Assembly: GCF_025699295.1 (NCBI RefSeq)
Contig: NZ_JAILWB010000009.1
Location: forward strand, 1 to 64,000
Direction: 5' to 3'
DNA length: 64,000 nucleotides
Origin: Hydrogenophaga sp.
Lineage (GTDB): Bacteria > Pseudomonadota > Gammaproteobacteria > Burkholderiales > Burkholderiaceae_C
Part shown: positions 1 to 12,171 of the stretch, piece after piece
How positions within the stretch are numbered: the first letter of the stretch is position 1
Layout: every line of letters begins with the position of its first letter
Made by a program: the position numbers and the translations under genes
Notes under the pieces: generated by a model
The model's input: only the letters and a program-made list of their open reading frames with translations
Told to the model about the DNA's origin: nothing
Database searches by the model: none

Positions 1-793
1 CGCCCTCGGCGCTGGCCTCCATGAACTTCGCCAGCCGGTCCTCGGATTCGCGCAGTGCCTGCTCGGCCAGTCGGCGCTGGGTGATGTCCTGGTTCATCAC
101 TACCGCGCCGACGATGCTCCCCTGAGCATCTTCCAGCGGTACCAGGGTGACCAGGAACCACTGGGCGTGCGAATCCTCGCGAACGAAGAAGCGCTCGTAG
201 GTGATGGCCTTGCGCTGCTGGAATGCCTGTTCGCGGAACGGCTGGGCCTCGAAGTTCGATCGGCCCAGAACCTGCTCGATCGTCAGTCCCACGATCGATT
301 CCTCATCATGGCCGTACTGCCGCGCGTAGTGGCTGTTGGCGTACGCGCAGCGCAGCGGGTAGCTGTAGTACGAAACCATGACGGGGATCGCATTGCAGAG
401 CGTTTGCAGAAACTGACTCTCGACACAAGCGCCCGAGCAAGCCTGCAGGGGAGCCGTGATGTCGACCCATATGCACAGATGGAGTCCCGGGTCCGGCATC
501 CATGTGGCGCTGCAGCCGAAGCTGCGTGCACCGGCATGGCCTTGCCCGTTCGGTGCCCAGTGCAGATCGAGCTGGAAGTCGGACTTGCGGACCAGCCGTT
601 CATGCAGCGCCTGCCGCGATTCCGGCGTCAGCGCGGAGAGGCTGTCCCTGCCTCTGCCGGTCGCACCCATCAAGGCGTCGAGCGCGGGGCTGGCGTAGAC
701 CTGTTCCCCTGTGGCGCTTGCAACCAGCACCAGACCTGGCAGGTCGTGCCACCAGGGTGCTGGCCGATCAGGCAGTGAGGGGCTGCGCTCCAT
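1..793 (-). CDS. PAS-domain sensor protein, probable histidine kinase, C-terminal part beyond window
   Basis: The minus strand reads open from an ATG at 793 to the window edge, giving 264 residues. Residues about 10-115 and 125-235 look like two PAS modules; the second ends in the usual DIT linker (MNQDITQRRLAEQALRESEDRL). A third begins at about 255. The start lies 5 nt after the stop of the upstream kinase gene (799-3021), so the two are probably co-transcribed. Residues 247-264 (LRESEDRLAKFMEASAEG) are identical to residues 237-254 of that neighbour, so the pair are paralogues. By analogy the missing part should carry the HisKA, ATPase and perhaps receiver domains, but it is not visible. 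No membrane segment is seen, so it probably senses a cytoplasmic signal. Confidence 0.8.
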   Translation of the reverse strand, partial: MERSPSLPDRPAPWWHDLPGLVLVASATGEQVYASPALDALMGATGRGRDSLSALTPESRQALHERLVRKSDFQLDLHWAPNGQGHAGARSFGCSATWMPDPGLHLCIWVDITAPLQACSGACVESQFLQTLCNAIPVMVSYYSYPLRCAYANSHYARQYGHDEESIVGLTIEQVLGRSNFEAQPFREQAFQQRKAITYERFFVREDSHAQWFLVTLVPLEDAQGSIVGAVVMNQDITQRRLAEQALRESEDRLAKFMEASAEG

Positions 794-798
794 GTCGG

Positions 799-3021
799 TC
801 AGGTTTCCAGGATGTTGCGCAAGGCGGAGGCCTGCACGGGTTTGTGCAGGAGGGGGAAGCCGAGGATGGAAGCCTCGTGGATACGCTGCGGGGAGGTGTC
901 GCCGGTGAGGATGTAGGTGGGCACGGGACGGGGCAGGCAGGCCTGCACGGCGTGGATGGCGTCAAGGGCGGTGACGTTGCCGCCCAGGCGGTAGTCGGAG
1001 ATGAGCAGGTTGATCTTGTCGGTGTGCGTGATGGCCAGGAGCACGGCCTCGTCGGGCGAGAGGGCGCAGAAAGCGCGGTGCCCCCATGCCGAGAGCACGC
1101 TGTGCATGGCACTGAGCACCTGGGCATCGTCGTCGATGACGAGCACGCCCATGCCGTGCGCGGCACGGGCAAAGGACGCTTCTGATGCCTTGGGCGCGCA
1201 AGGCTCTGGGGGCGCGCAAACCGGCACGCGGATGCAGAACATGGAGCCGCGCCCGGGCTGCGAGCGCAGATCGAGCGGCGCATCCAGCAACTGCGCCGAG
1301 CGCTTGACGATGGACAGGCCCAGGCCCAGGCCATGGGACTCGTGGCGCAGGGCGGCGGCCTGACCGATCTGATAGAACTCCTCGAAGACGGCATCACGCT
1401 GCTCGGCGGGGATGCCGATGCCCTGGTCCCAGACCTGGATCTCGACGTCGGTGCCGCGGCGGCGGCAGCCCAGCAGCACGCGCCCGCGCTGGGTGTAGCG
1501 TACGGCGTTGGAGAGCAGGTTGGCGAGGATGCGGCGCAGCACGGTGGGGTCGGTGTCGACCCACAGGGAGCTGCCCAGCACGCGCAGGCGCAAGCCCTTC
1601 TCGCGGGCGAGCGGGTGGAAGTCCTGATCGAGTTCGGTGAAGAGTTGGGCCAGGCTGGTGGGGCTGCGGGCGATCTCCACGGCATTGGCGTCCAGACGGG
1701 AGACATCCAGCAGCATGTTGAGCAGTTGGCCCAGGCCGTCCAGGGAGGCCTGCATGCGGCGGCAGATCTCGGCGAGTTCGCCAGGGGACACGCTGGGGGC
1801 CTGGGCCATGGAGCGCAGCGCGGTGAGGAACAGGCTCAGGGCATGGATGGGCTGGCGCAGGTCGTGGCTGGCTGCGGCCAGGAAGACGGACTTGGCGCGG
1901 TCGGCGGCTTCGGCCCTGTCCTTCTCGGTGCGCAGGCCGGCGATGAGTTCGCGGATGCGCAGCTGTGCCTCGCGGCGGTCGCTGATGTCGCGCACCACGG
2001 CCATGCGAAGGTGTTCGCCGTTGCGCAGCATCGAACGCCCGATCACCTCCACCGGAATCCGCTCGCCGTCATGGGTGAGCAGTTCGCCCTCGTAGGCCGT
2101 GTCGCTGTGCTGTGTGATCACGCGCCGGGCATGTGGTCGATGTTCAGGGGCCAGGAGCTGCAGGGTCTCCTTGCCGAGCAGGTGCCCGGCCGGTTCGCCG
2201 AGCAGGCGGCAAGCTGCGGGGTTGACGTCGGTGATGAGGCCGTCGCGGTGGAATATCACGCCCTCGGCGCTGGCCTCCATGAACTTCGCCAGCCGGTCCT
2301 CGGATTCGCGCAGCGAGCGTTTGGCTTCATGCTCTTGCGTGATGTCCATCATCAGCACGTAGGTGCCGAGCTCCCGGCGCTCTGTGTCCAGATCCGGGAC
2401 CATCGTCACCTCCAGCCAGCGGTGTCGCCCGTCGGATCGCCGCACGCCGCATTCGAATGAGACGGTTTCCAGGCTTTCGAAAAAGGGCCGCTGCATCAAC
2501 ACATCCCGCATCAGCGCCGCGTCGATGATTTGCGCCACAGGCAGACCAAGGATGGAGTTTTCGTCCAGGCCGAACAACTGCGCATATCGCGCATTGGCAA
2601 ACAGACATCGGCGTTCCGGCCGCGGACCGAAGTAGGCCACCATCAGGCGCAGATGGTTGAACACGAGGTGCAGGCGGTTGGTGAGCTCTAGCGCCTTCTG
2701 GCGCGCGGATTCGTTGGCCGTGATGTCGGACAGGAAGCAGTCGTGATGCGCCTGATCAGTGGACTCCCAGCCTGAGCAAGCCAGCCAGGTGGGTGCAGCG
2801 CCAAGCAATTCCAGTGTCAGGTTGAAGTCCGCCGGCGTTTGCAGCGCTGCCACCAGTGCATCGCGCGAGGGTCGGGTCAGCCGTTCCAGCCAATGGCTCC
2901 CACCCTGCGCCGTACCCAGCAGATCCGCGAACGCAGTGGACGCCTCCACGACAGACCCATCCGGACGCAGGCGGACCCCAAGTCCGGGCACAAGCTTCCA
3001 TGGAATGCTGGGATCTGGCAT
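799..3021 (-). CDS. Hybrid PAS sensor histidine kinase with C-terminal receiver domain
   Basis: 740 residues from the ATG at 3021. The frame is open further upstream but that sequence is not protein-like, whereas MPDPSIPW starts a clean PAS region. Three PAS modules are seen (about 1-105, 115-230, 245-350), then a HisKA dimerisation helix with the phosphoacceptor in SHDLRQP (His386). The ATPase domain follows (NLLSNAVRYT about 501-510, DQGIG about 532, GLGLGLSIV about 564) and a receiver (about 622-740) with an acidic patch at 630-632 and Asp676 as phosphoacceptor. There is no transmembrane helix. SHDLRQP-type hybrid kinases often hand phosphate to a NarL-type regulator; one lies at 4751-5410, though pairing is inference. 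It is transcribed just ahead of its paralogue at 1-793. Confidence 0.88.
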   Translation of the reverse strand: MPDPSIPWKLVPGLGVRLRPDGSVVEASTAFADLLGTAQGGSHWLERLTRPSRDALVAALQTPADFNLTLELLGAAPTWLACSGWESTDQAHHDCFLSDITANESARQKALELTNRLHLVFNHLRLMVAYFGPRPERRCLFANARYAQLFGLDENSILGLPVAQIIDAALMRDVLMQRPFFESLETVSFECGVRRSDGRHRWLEVTMVPDLDTERRELGTYVLMMDITQEHEAKRSLRESEDRLAKFMEASAEGVIFHRDGLITDVNPAACRLLGEPAGHLLGKETLQLLAPEHRPHARRVITQHSDTAYEGELLTHDGERIPVEVIGRSMLRNGEHLRMAVVRDISDRREAQLRIRELIAGLRTEKDRAEAADRAKSVFLAAASHDLRQPIHALSLFLTALRSMAQAPSVSPGELAEICRRMQASLDGLGQLLNMLLDVSRLDANAVEIARSPTSLAQLFTELDQDFHPLAREKGLRLRVLGSSLWVDTDPTVLRRILANLLSNAVRYTQRGRVLLGCRRRGTDVEIQVWDQGIGIPAEQRDAVFEEFYQIGQAAALRHESHGLGLGLSIVKRSAQLLDAPLDLRSQPGRGSMFCIRVPVCAPPEPCAPKASEASFARAAHGMGVLVIDDDAQVLSAMHSVLSAWGHRAFCALSPDEAVLLAITHTDKINLLISDYRLGGNVTALDAIHAVQACLPRPVPTYILTGDTSPQRIHEASILGFPLLHKPVQASALRNILET

Positions 3022-3191
3022 CACGAAGACGGAACGGCGTGCGGTGGTGGATCCGATGGTAGCGCGGGGGCAAGGTGCCGTGCGCCATGGAGGATCGACA
3101 AATAGTGCGAGCGAGTTATTGGCGCATGAGCGCAGCCTCTGGACACTACGGTGACCACAAACGATGCCCACCCATGCGGAGAGGAGTCGAC

Positions 3192-4145
3192 ATGCTCGCG
3201 CTTTGCGAAGAGCCCGATGTGCGAAACACGCGCGGGCTCCCACTGGATATTCAGCCATCGCCAGCCCCTCTGAGGCCACTGGAAGTGCACCAGCCTTTCG
3301 TGGACGTTCAAGCGGTGCTGCGTCTTGTCGCACAGGGGTTGCAAGACGTCATTGAACAGGACCGCAGCGCATCGCCTGCGGGACTCGACGCTCGCCTGCT
3401 GGGTGTATTCGAAGCATGCCATGCGTTGAACACCGCGCGATTGCAGATGCTGGACGTGCTGGAGACTCAGACCGGCCTCGATCGCCTGTGCCACATCCTG
3501 CGCGCCCGGGTGGGCGGGGAGCCGACCCCCGAAATGCGCAAGCTGGAAAGGGCCGCGGCGGAAATGCGCCGGACCGTGATGATGGCGGGCGACGCCTGGC
3601 ACCGGGCGGGTCGGGTGTTCACAAGGCTGACACGGTTGTTGCCCGTGCAACTGGAAGAGTCTGCCCCAAGGTTCGAGGCCGTCGATGCCGTTGAAATGGC
3701 GCGACTGGCACGTGCCAGCGAATGGCGCTACCTGGGCCGCGACGCGGCGCTGAAGCAGCTGGCGCGAGCGCGAGCTCGGCGTCGAAATGCCATGGAGCCC
3801 TGGGAGGCTCCAACACCGGAGGACCTGTGTGAGTGGACTGCGCGCATGCAGGATGCTTGCAGGAAGGCGGCGTCTCCTTTCGCGGACGCCCGCGAGCGCT
3901 ACGAGCGGGCGGTTGCAGACCATGCCGGGGTCAGGGAGCGTGCCACGCAGGCCGACCGTGCACGGCTGGACGCCGAGAACGGTTTCAGGATCGGGGTTCG
4001 GCCGGCACATGAACTGGCGGCCGCGCTCATTGAGCACAGTCAGTTGCGACGCGAGACCACGCAAAAGGCGGCCCGTGCATGCGTGGCGCGCTACGCGTTG
4101 TACGCGGAGGCCGGGTTGCTTTCCGAGCAGTTCGGGCTGGAATGA
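3192..4145 (+). CDS. Hypothetical helical protein
   Basis: 317 residues. The ATG at 3192 is chosen because a purine-rich GGAGAGGAG sits about six bases before it; in-frame ATGs upstream (3075, 3126, 3174) lack this. The product is rich in Ala, Arg and Glu and looks largely alpha-helical, with no signal peptide or membrane helix. The last third (from about residue 225, ERAVADHAGVRERA onward) faintly resembles the long-helix repeats of TolC-type outer-membrane factors, but without a signal peptide and at this length that is only a pattern resemblance. It is divergent from the hybrid kinase at 799-3021, with a gap of 170 bp. I do not recognise the family. Confidence 0.6.
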   Translation: MLALCEEPDVRNTRGLPLDIQPSPAPLRPLEVHQPFVDVQAVLRLVAQGLQDVIEQDRSASPAGLDARLLGVFEACHALNTARLQMLDVLETQTGLDRLCHILRARVGGEPTPEMRKLERAAAEMRRTVMMAGDAWHRAGRVFTRLTRLLPVQLEESAPRFEAVDAVEMARLARASEWRYLGRDAALKQLARARARRRNAMEPWEAPTPEDLCEWTARMQDACRKAASPFADARERYERAVADHAGVRERATQADRARLDAENGFRIGVRPAHELAAALIEHSQLRRETTQKAARACVARYALYAEAGLLSEQFGLE

Positions 4146-4176
4146 GGAAGCCGGGGCTGGCTGGCCCGTGCTCGGT

Positions 4177-4584
4177 TCAGTGCACGGCGGCAGGAATTTC
4201 TTCACGCTTCGGAGGCGAGCGAAACCAGACGCCGGCGAAGCTGCTGTAGCGCGGCATGTCACTGCGGCGGATGCCGCGATCAATCATCTTCTCGATGGTG
4301 GGCAGTTCGTTGAAGATGCTGGCCACCGATGCGTCCCAACGCGTCACCTTGACGAACGCGGCATAGACATCCTGGCCGCAGGAGCGCTGGCCCACCGGGC
4401 GCACGCTGATGCAGATGCCGTCCTCCGGCAGACCCATCCTGCGAAAGCATTGCGTGATGAGCGCCTTGTAATCCTCGGGGATCGACACGGGGCTCAACTC
4501 CGAGTCGATGCCGTCGTGCGTTGGCACCGGGCTCTTGAAGCCCAGGCGCTTGATGACACCTTGCGTCACTGCATTGATCTTCAT
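4177..4584 (-). CDS. Hypothetical protein
   Basis: 135 residues if started at MKINAVTQ (4584); an in-frame ATG at 4614 would add ten residues. The sequence is soluble and has balanced composition typical of a real protein (CFRRMGLPEDGICISVRPVGQ, FNELPTIEKMIDRGIRRSDM). No motif, signal peptide or membrane segment was recognised. It is convergent with the helical hypothetical gene ending at 4145 and lies downstream of the NarL-type regulator gene (4751-5410) on the same strand, separated by 166 bp with no recognisable terminator. The function is unknown. Confidence 0.6.
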   Translation of the reverse strand: MKINAVTQGVIKRLGFKSPVPTHDGIDSELSPVSIPEDYKALITQCFRRMGLPEDGICISVRPVGQRSCGQDVYAAFVKVTRWDASVASIFNELPTIEKMIDRGIRRSDMPRYSSFAGVWFRSPPKREEIPAAVH

Positions 4585-4750
4585 GATCTGTCCCGTTGGT
4601 CCTGTGGACTTCAATCGCGTTGCTCACCTTGTCGGGAATGGGCGCGATCACCAGGGGGAAGTATGCGGGTGGGGGGTATCGCTCTCAATAATGCATGAGC
4701 ACTATTTTGATTTTCCCCACGGGGGCGACAGCTCGAGAGTGCGTGTGGAA

Positions 4751-5410
4751 CTACAGGTTTCCGTCCACGGAAGGCGCTTCCGCCAGTCCTGATTTCATGG
4801 CGTAGGCGGCGATCTCCGCACCGTTGTGCAGGTCAAGCTTGAGCATCACGTTCTGTCTGTGCTTGCGCGCTGTGAGTACGCTGATGTGCAGGGTATCGGC
4901 GATTTCCTGGTTGCTGCATCCCTTGGCGACCATGCGCACGATCTGCTGTTCCCGTGGCGTGAGCACCCGCGAGTTGTCGACGCCCCGTGCGGGCTGGCCC
5001 GTCGAGCTGCCAATGGCTTTGGCGACCTGCGGGCTCACGTAGCGACGCCCGGAGAGCACCGCATGAATGGCGCCGAGCAGCTCGTTGCCCTGCTCGTGCT
5101 TGAGCACGAAACCATCGGCCCCCGAAGCAAAGGCGTTGGCCACGGAACCCGGGTAGACATTGCCGGTGACCACCAGGATGCGCGTCTGTGGCGCGACCCG
5201 CTTGACCTTGCGCGCCACCTCGATGCCGGAGCTGTCGCCCAGCGCGAGGTCCAGCAGCAGCAGGTCGGGGCGATGGAACTGCACCAGCAACTCGACCTCG
5301 CTGCCCAGAGCTGTTTCCGCCACGAGCTTGAATTCGCCACTGGCTGCGAGCAGCATGCCGATGCCCTGACGAACCAGGGCGTGGTCTTCAGCGACGACGA
5401 CTTTGATCAT
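4751..5410 (-). CDS. NarL/FixJ-family response regulator
   Basis: 219 residues from the ATG at 5410; an in-frame TTG at 5416 would add two residues and cannot be excluded, as neither has a strong ribosome site. The receiver domain spans residues 1-120, with acidic residues Glu8-Asp9, phosphoacceptor Asp54 (LLLDLALG) and a Lys in FVLKHEQ. The LuxR-type helix-turn-helix lies at about 145-205 (LTPREQQIVRMVAKG, SNQEIADTLHIS, TARKHRQNVMLKL). It should be a transcription factor activated by phosphorylation. The nearby hybrid kinase is the obvious candidate donor, although a separate hypothetical gene lies between. The DNA target is unknown. Confidence 0.9.
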   Translation of the reverse strand: MIKVVVAEDHALVRQGIGMLLAASGEFKLVAETALGSEVELLVQFHRPDLLLLDLALGDSSGIEVARKVKRVAPQTRILVVTGNVYPGSVANAFASGADGFVLKHEQGNELLGAIHAVLSGRRYVSPQVAKAIGSSTGQPARGVDNSRVLTPREQQIVRMVAKGCSNQEIADTLHISVLTARKHRQNVMLKLDLHNGAEIAAYAMKSGLAEAPSVDGNL

Positions 5411-5521
5411 GGGCAAAATACCGTACGGGAGGATCGATCATGCCTCGATATGACCGGCATTGTGCAGTGTCTCGATCACCGCGCTGTCCCCGTCCGGACC
5501 CGTAGCCGCATCAGAGGGTAT

Positions 5522-6010
5522 TCAGAACGGGATGTCGTCGTCCATGTCGTCAAAACCGCTGGACTGGCGTGCCGGTGCTGCGGCAGGGGCCTGCCGGGGA
5601 GCGGGCGCGGGCGCGCGGGGCGCAGCAGCGGGGCGCGAGTAGCTGCCACCACCTTCGTCACCACCGCCCATGCCTTCGCGGCCACCGAGCAGCTGCAGTT
5701 CGGTGGCGATGATGTCCACAGTGTTCTTCTCAACGCCTGCCTGGTCGGTGTACTTGCCGTACTTGAGGCGGCCCTCGACGTAGATCGGGCGTCCCTTCTT
5801 GACGTACTCGCCGGCGATCTCGGCCAGGCGGTCGTAGAAGGTGACGCGATGCCACTGGGTGTCCTCGATCATCTCGCCGCTGTTCTTGTCCTTGCGGCGG
5901 CTGGAGGTGGCCACGCTGACGTTGGCCACGGCCTGGCCGGAGGGCAGGTAGCGGATTTCGGGGTCGCGTCCGCAGTTGCCGACGAGGATGACTTTGTTGA
6001 CGGATGCCAT
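5522..6010 (-). CDS. ssb: Single-stranded DNA-binding protein
   Basis: 162 residues. The N-terminal OB fold (about 1-110) has the classic SSB opening (MASVNKVILVGNCGRDPEIR) and WHRVTFYDRLAEIAGEYVKKG. A flexible Gly/Pro/Ala-rich linker follows, then the acidic tail DMDDDIPF that recruits replication and repair proteins. The length is normal. SSB protects single-stranded DNA in replication, recombination and repair. In many betaproteobacteria ssb sits next to an MFS gene and uvrA; here the same genes are present, but a ClC gene stands between ssb and the MFS gene. A long upstream in-frame extension on this strand is only antisense to the ClC gene and is ignored. Confidence 0.97.
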   Translation of the reverse strand: MASVNKVILVGNCGRDPEIRYLPSGQAVANVSVATSSRRKDKNSGEMIEDTQWHRVTFYDRLAEIAGEYVKKGRPIYVEGRLKYGKYTDQAGVEKNTVDIIATELQLLGGREGMGGGDEGGGSYSRPAAAPRAPAPAPRQAPAAAPARQSSGFDDMDDDIPF

Positions 6011-6148
6011 GCTGGGTTCCTTGATTGTCCTGTGAGCGGCGCGCTGCGAGAACTCAGCGCCGACCGGAGAGATTGTGCCGCAAGCCAATGCCCCGCAGGG
6101 AGGTCGGCTGGGGCTGTTCTGGAAGGGGCTTGCCCCCAAGGGTGAATA

Positions 6149-7645
6149 ATGCAGGCCTCCATGAAAAATCGCGAGCCGGACTTTTTTCAGAACCTGCAGG
6201 ACGAATTCTCCGATGGCCGCGCCTGGCTGGACCGCAGCATCGTGCTCGGCTACGCGGTGGTGGCAGGCCTCTTTGTCGTTGCGTTCACGTACCTCAGCGA
6301 GACGGCGTTCGAGTGGTTCAAGCACCTGCACGAGATCGCCCCCTGGGCGGTGCTCATCTGGACGCCCTGCCTGACCGCGCTCATCGTGTGGTGCACCCGG
6401 CGCTTCTTTCCTGGCGCAGCTGGCTCGGGGATTCCGCAGGTCATGGCCGCGATCGACCCCCGAGTGGACAAGAAGGCGCGTCGCCATCTGGTGTCGCTGC
6501 GGCTGACGCTGGCGAAGATGGTGCTGGGCGCGGCCAGCATGCTCGCGGGGCTGTCGGCCGGGCGCGAAGGCCCGTCGGTGCAGGTGGCCGCCGGGGTGAT
6601 GCACGACGCGCGCCGCTGGCTGCGGCCGGGATCGGCCATGAACGATCATGCGCTGCTGGTGGCCGGGGGCGCCGCCGGCATCGCCGCGGCGTTCAATGCG
6701 CCGCTGGCGGGGGTGGTGTTCGCGATCGAGGAACTGTCCAAGAAGATGGAGTCGCGCAACAACGGCCTGATCATCGCGGCCATCGTGCTGGCTGGTCTGG
6801 TCGGCATCTCCTTCTACGGCAATCTGACCTATTTCGGCTCCATCGAGGTGCCGCGCCTGAGCTGGGGTGTTTTCCTGCCGGGCCTGGTGGTCGTCATCCT
6901 GTGCGGCGTGCTGGGTGGCCTCTTCAGTCGCCTGCTGGCTGCATCCATCGAAGGGTTGCCCGACCGCTTCAGCGCCTACCGCCGTCGCTTCCCGGTTCGT
7001 TTTGCCGCGCTCTGCGGGCTGGCTGTGGCGGTCATCGGCCTCGTCAGCGGGGGCGCCACCTTTGGTGCGGGTGCCGAGGAGGTGCGCAACATGCTCGCTG
7101 GCGAAAGCGACGTGTCGCGCCTGTACGTGTTGCTCAAGCTGGTGGCCACCTGGCTGACCACCTGGAGCGGTGTGCCCGGTGGCATCTTCGCGCCCTCGCT
7201 GTCCATCGGTGGCGGCGTCGGCCACGACGTGGCACAGATACTGGGGGGCAGCAACACCAGCGCACTGGCCCCGAGCCTGATCGCACTGGGCATGGCGGGC
7301 TTCCTGGCTGCAACCACCCAGGCACCGCTGACCTCCTTCATCATCGTGATGGAGATGATCAACGGACGTTCCATGGTGCTGAGCCTGATGGCGTCGGCCA
7401 TGCTTGCCAGCCTGATTGCGCGCCTGATCAGCCGTCCGCTCTACTCGGCACTGTCGGCGCTGATGATCAACGCGGTGAGCAAGACCGGTGCGCCGCCGCA
7501 GGAGGGTGCGGAGTCGGCCCCGACAACCTCTGCGGGCGCTGCAGCCTCCGGGGCATCGGGCAGCGACGGCGCGCCCCAACAGCCGACCTCAGCGGGCGCC
7601 GGCGACGAGCCACCGGCTGCTTCTTCACCCGAGACTCCCCGGTAG
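6149..7645 (+). CDS. ClC-family chloride channel/antiporter
   Basis: 498 residues with about ten or more hydrophobic helices. ClC selectivity motifs are intact: GSGIP at 92-96, GREGP at 138-142 (Glu140 is the gating glutamate) and GGIFAP at 344-349. FAIEE at 191-195 places Glu195 at the position of the internal proton glutamate of E. coli ClC-ec1 (Glu203), so this is more likely a chloride/proton antiporter than a pure channel. There is no CBS domain. The last 60 residues are a low-complexity Ala/Ser/Pro/Gly tail. A purine-rich AAGGGTGA precedes the start. It is divergent from ssb and convergent with the MFS gene ending at 7662. Confidence 0.93.
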   Translation: MQASMKNREPDFFQNLQDEFSDGRAWLDRSIVLGYAVVAGLFVVAFTYLSETAFEWFKHLHEIAPWAVLIWTPCLTALIVWCTRRFFPGAAGSGIPQVMAAIDPRVDKKARRHLVSLRLTLAKMVLGAASMLAGLSAGREGPSVQVAAGVMHDARRWLRPGSAMNDHALLVAGGAAGIAAAFNAPLAGVVFAIEELSKKMESRNNGLIIAAIVLAGLVGISFYGNLTYFGSIEVPRLSWGVFLPGLVVVILCGVLGGLFSRLLAASIEGLPDRFSAYRRRFPVRFAALCGLAVAVIGLVSGGATFGAGAEEVRNMLAGESDVSRLYVLLKLVATWLTTWSGVPGGIFAPSLSIGGGVGHDVAQILGGSNTSALAPSLIALGMAGFLAATTQAPLTSFIIVMEMINGRSMVLSLMASAMLASLIARLISRPLYSALSALMINAVSKTGAPPQEGAESAPTTSAGAAASGASGSDGAPQQPTSAGAGDEPPAASSPETPR

Positions 7646-7661
7646 CGGTCGGTTGGCCCGT

Positions 7662-8840
7662 TCAGGGCCGCGCGCTGGCGGAGTGAGGGGTCCGCATGCG
7701 CCAGGCCACACCGAACCACAGCAGCATGAGCAGCGCGCTCACGGCGAAGATGCCGGCGCTGCCCCAGGCCCGGGCGACCAAGCCGCCCAGGCTGCCTCCG
7801 GTGAAGATGCCCAGCGACATCAGTGTGTTGTAGACGCCCAGTGCCGCGCCACGCTGGTGCGGTTGTGCCAGCCGCGAGGCCAGGCTGGGCTGGCTGGCTT
7901 CCTGGGTGTTGAAGCCCACGAAATACAGGCACAGCAGCACGGCCACACCCCAGAGCGAAGGCGCCTGCAGGCTGAACAGGAAACCCAGTTGCACCAGGCC
8001 GATCAGCGCGATGGCACCCAGGTAGACCGCTTTGAAGTGGCCCATGCGTTCCAGCCGGAACAACAGACCGCCCATGATCAGCAGCGAGGCCAGCACCGCA
8101 GGCAGATAGACTTTCCAGTGCTCGGGGGGCGCCACGCCCGACTCCACCAGCAGCGCGGGCACGGCCATCCACATGGCGATCTGCACCGCATGCAGCACGA
8201 ACACGCCCAGGTCCACGCGCAGCAGGTCGGCATGGGCCAGCACCTGGCGCAGGCCGCCGCGGTCCGCAGCCTGGTGCAGCGCGGGCTCGGGCGGCACGAC
8301 CCAGACGATCACGGCCATGCCGAGCAGGGCCAGCGCGGCCGTCAGGGCGAACAGGCCGCCCAGCCCGATGTGTGCGACCAGCAGCGGCGCAGCCACCAGC
8401 GAGAGCGCGAACATGAGGGCGATGCTGATGCCCACCAGCGCCATGGACTTGGTGCGCACCTCGTCGCGTGTGAGGTCGGCCAGCAAGGCCGTGACCGCCG
8501 CGGAGATGGCCCCCGCGCCCTGCAGCGCGCGGCCAGCCACCAGCCAGGGCAGGCTCGGTGCCCAGGCCGCCAGCGAACTGCCCAGCACGAACACCGCCAG
8601 ACCCGCCAGGATCACGGGCTTGCGCCCCAGGCGATCGGACGCCATGCCCAGCGGCACCTGCAGCAGCGCCTGTGTGAGGCCGTAGATGCCCATGGCCAGG
8701 CCCACCAGCGCCGGATCGTCGCCGCCGGGATAGTGCCGGGCCTGCAGCGCGAACACCGGCAGCACCAGGAACAGGCCGAGCATGCGCAGCGCATAGATGG
8801 CCGCCAGGGCCCCGCTGGCGCGGCGCTCGGTGGCGGTCAT
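7662..8840 (-). CDS. MFS transporter
   Basis: 392 residues from the ATG at 8840 ([10 protein letters not shown]). The frame is open further but would run into the uvrA start region. About twelve hydrophobic helices are seen. The MFS motif between helices 2 and 3 is clear ([16 protein letters not shown]), followed by GRALQGAGA typical of drug:proton antiporter-like members. The overall look is that of the YajR/AraJ group of putative exporters. The substrate is unknown. It is divergent from uvrA over about 160 bp, and its 3' end lies 16 bp from that of the ClC gene. Its association with uvrA and ssb is common in Burkholderiales. Confidence 0.9.
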   Translation of the reverse strand: MTATERRASGALAAIYALRMLGLFLVLPVFALQARHYPGGDDPALVGLAMGIYGLTQALLQVPLGMASDRLGRKPVILAGLAVFVLGSSLAAWAPSLPWLVAGRALQGAGAISAAVTALLADLTRDEVRTKSMALVGISIALMFALSLVAAPLLVAHIGLGGLFALTAALALLGMAVIVWVVPPEPALHQAADRGGLRQVLAHADLLRVDLGVFVLHAVQIAMWMAVPALLVESGVAPPEHWKVYLPAVLASLLIMGGLLFRLERMGHFKAVYLGAIALIGLVQLGFLFSLQAPSLWGVAVLLCLYFVGFNTQEASQPSLASRLAQPHQRGAALGVYNTLMSLGIFTGGSLGGLVARAWGSAGIFAVSALLMLLWFGVAWRMRTPHSASARP

Positions 8841-9000
8841 GCGGGCGCTGTCGGCAGGAGGGATCGCCGGGGTGACGGGGGTAGAGCTCAGGGAGGACAA
8901 GGGAGAAGGGCCGCGAGGGCGGGGCAGGCAGACGCCGTATTGTCCGCGAAAGGCGCGTGCGCGCCGGGCGGGAGGGCGTGAAACCGCGTCGCGGCTTATC

Positions 9001-12168
<3,168 letters not shown>

Positions 12169-12171
12169 GGT

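Noticed and set aside
4585..4750. AT-rich stretch with CTCATGCATTATTGAG as an operator or promoter
   Set aside because: Half-sites are only four bases and no -35/-10 pair with proper spacing was found.
6011..6148. Fluoride riboswitch before the ClC gene
   Set aside because: The expected core was not seen, and the GREGP motif is that of chloride/proton ClC proteins rather than the fluoride-specific subgroup.
6011..7579. Minus-strand extension upstream of ssb across the ClC gene
   Set aside because: SSB has a clear start at 6010 with its family N-terminus; the extension is antisense to a conserved ClC protein.
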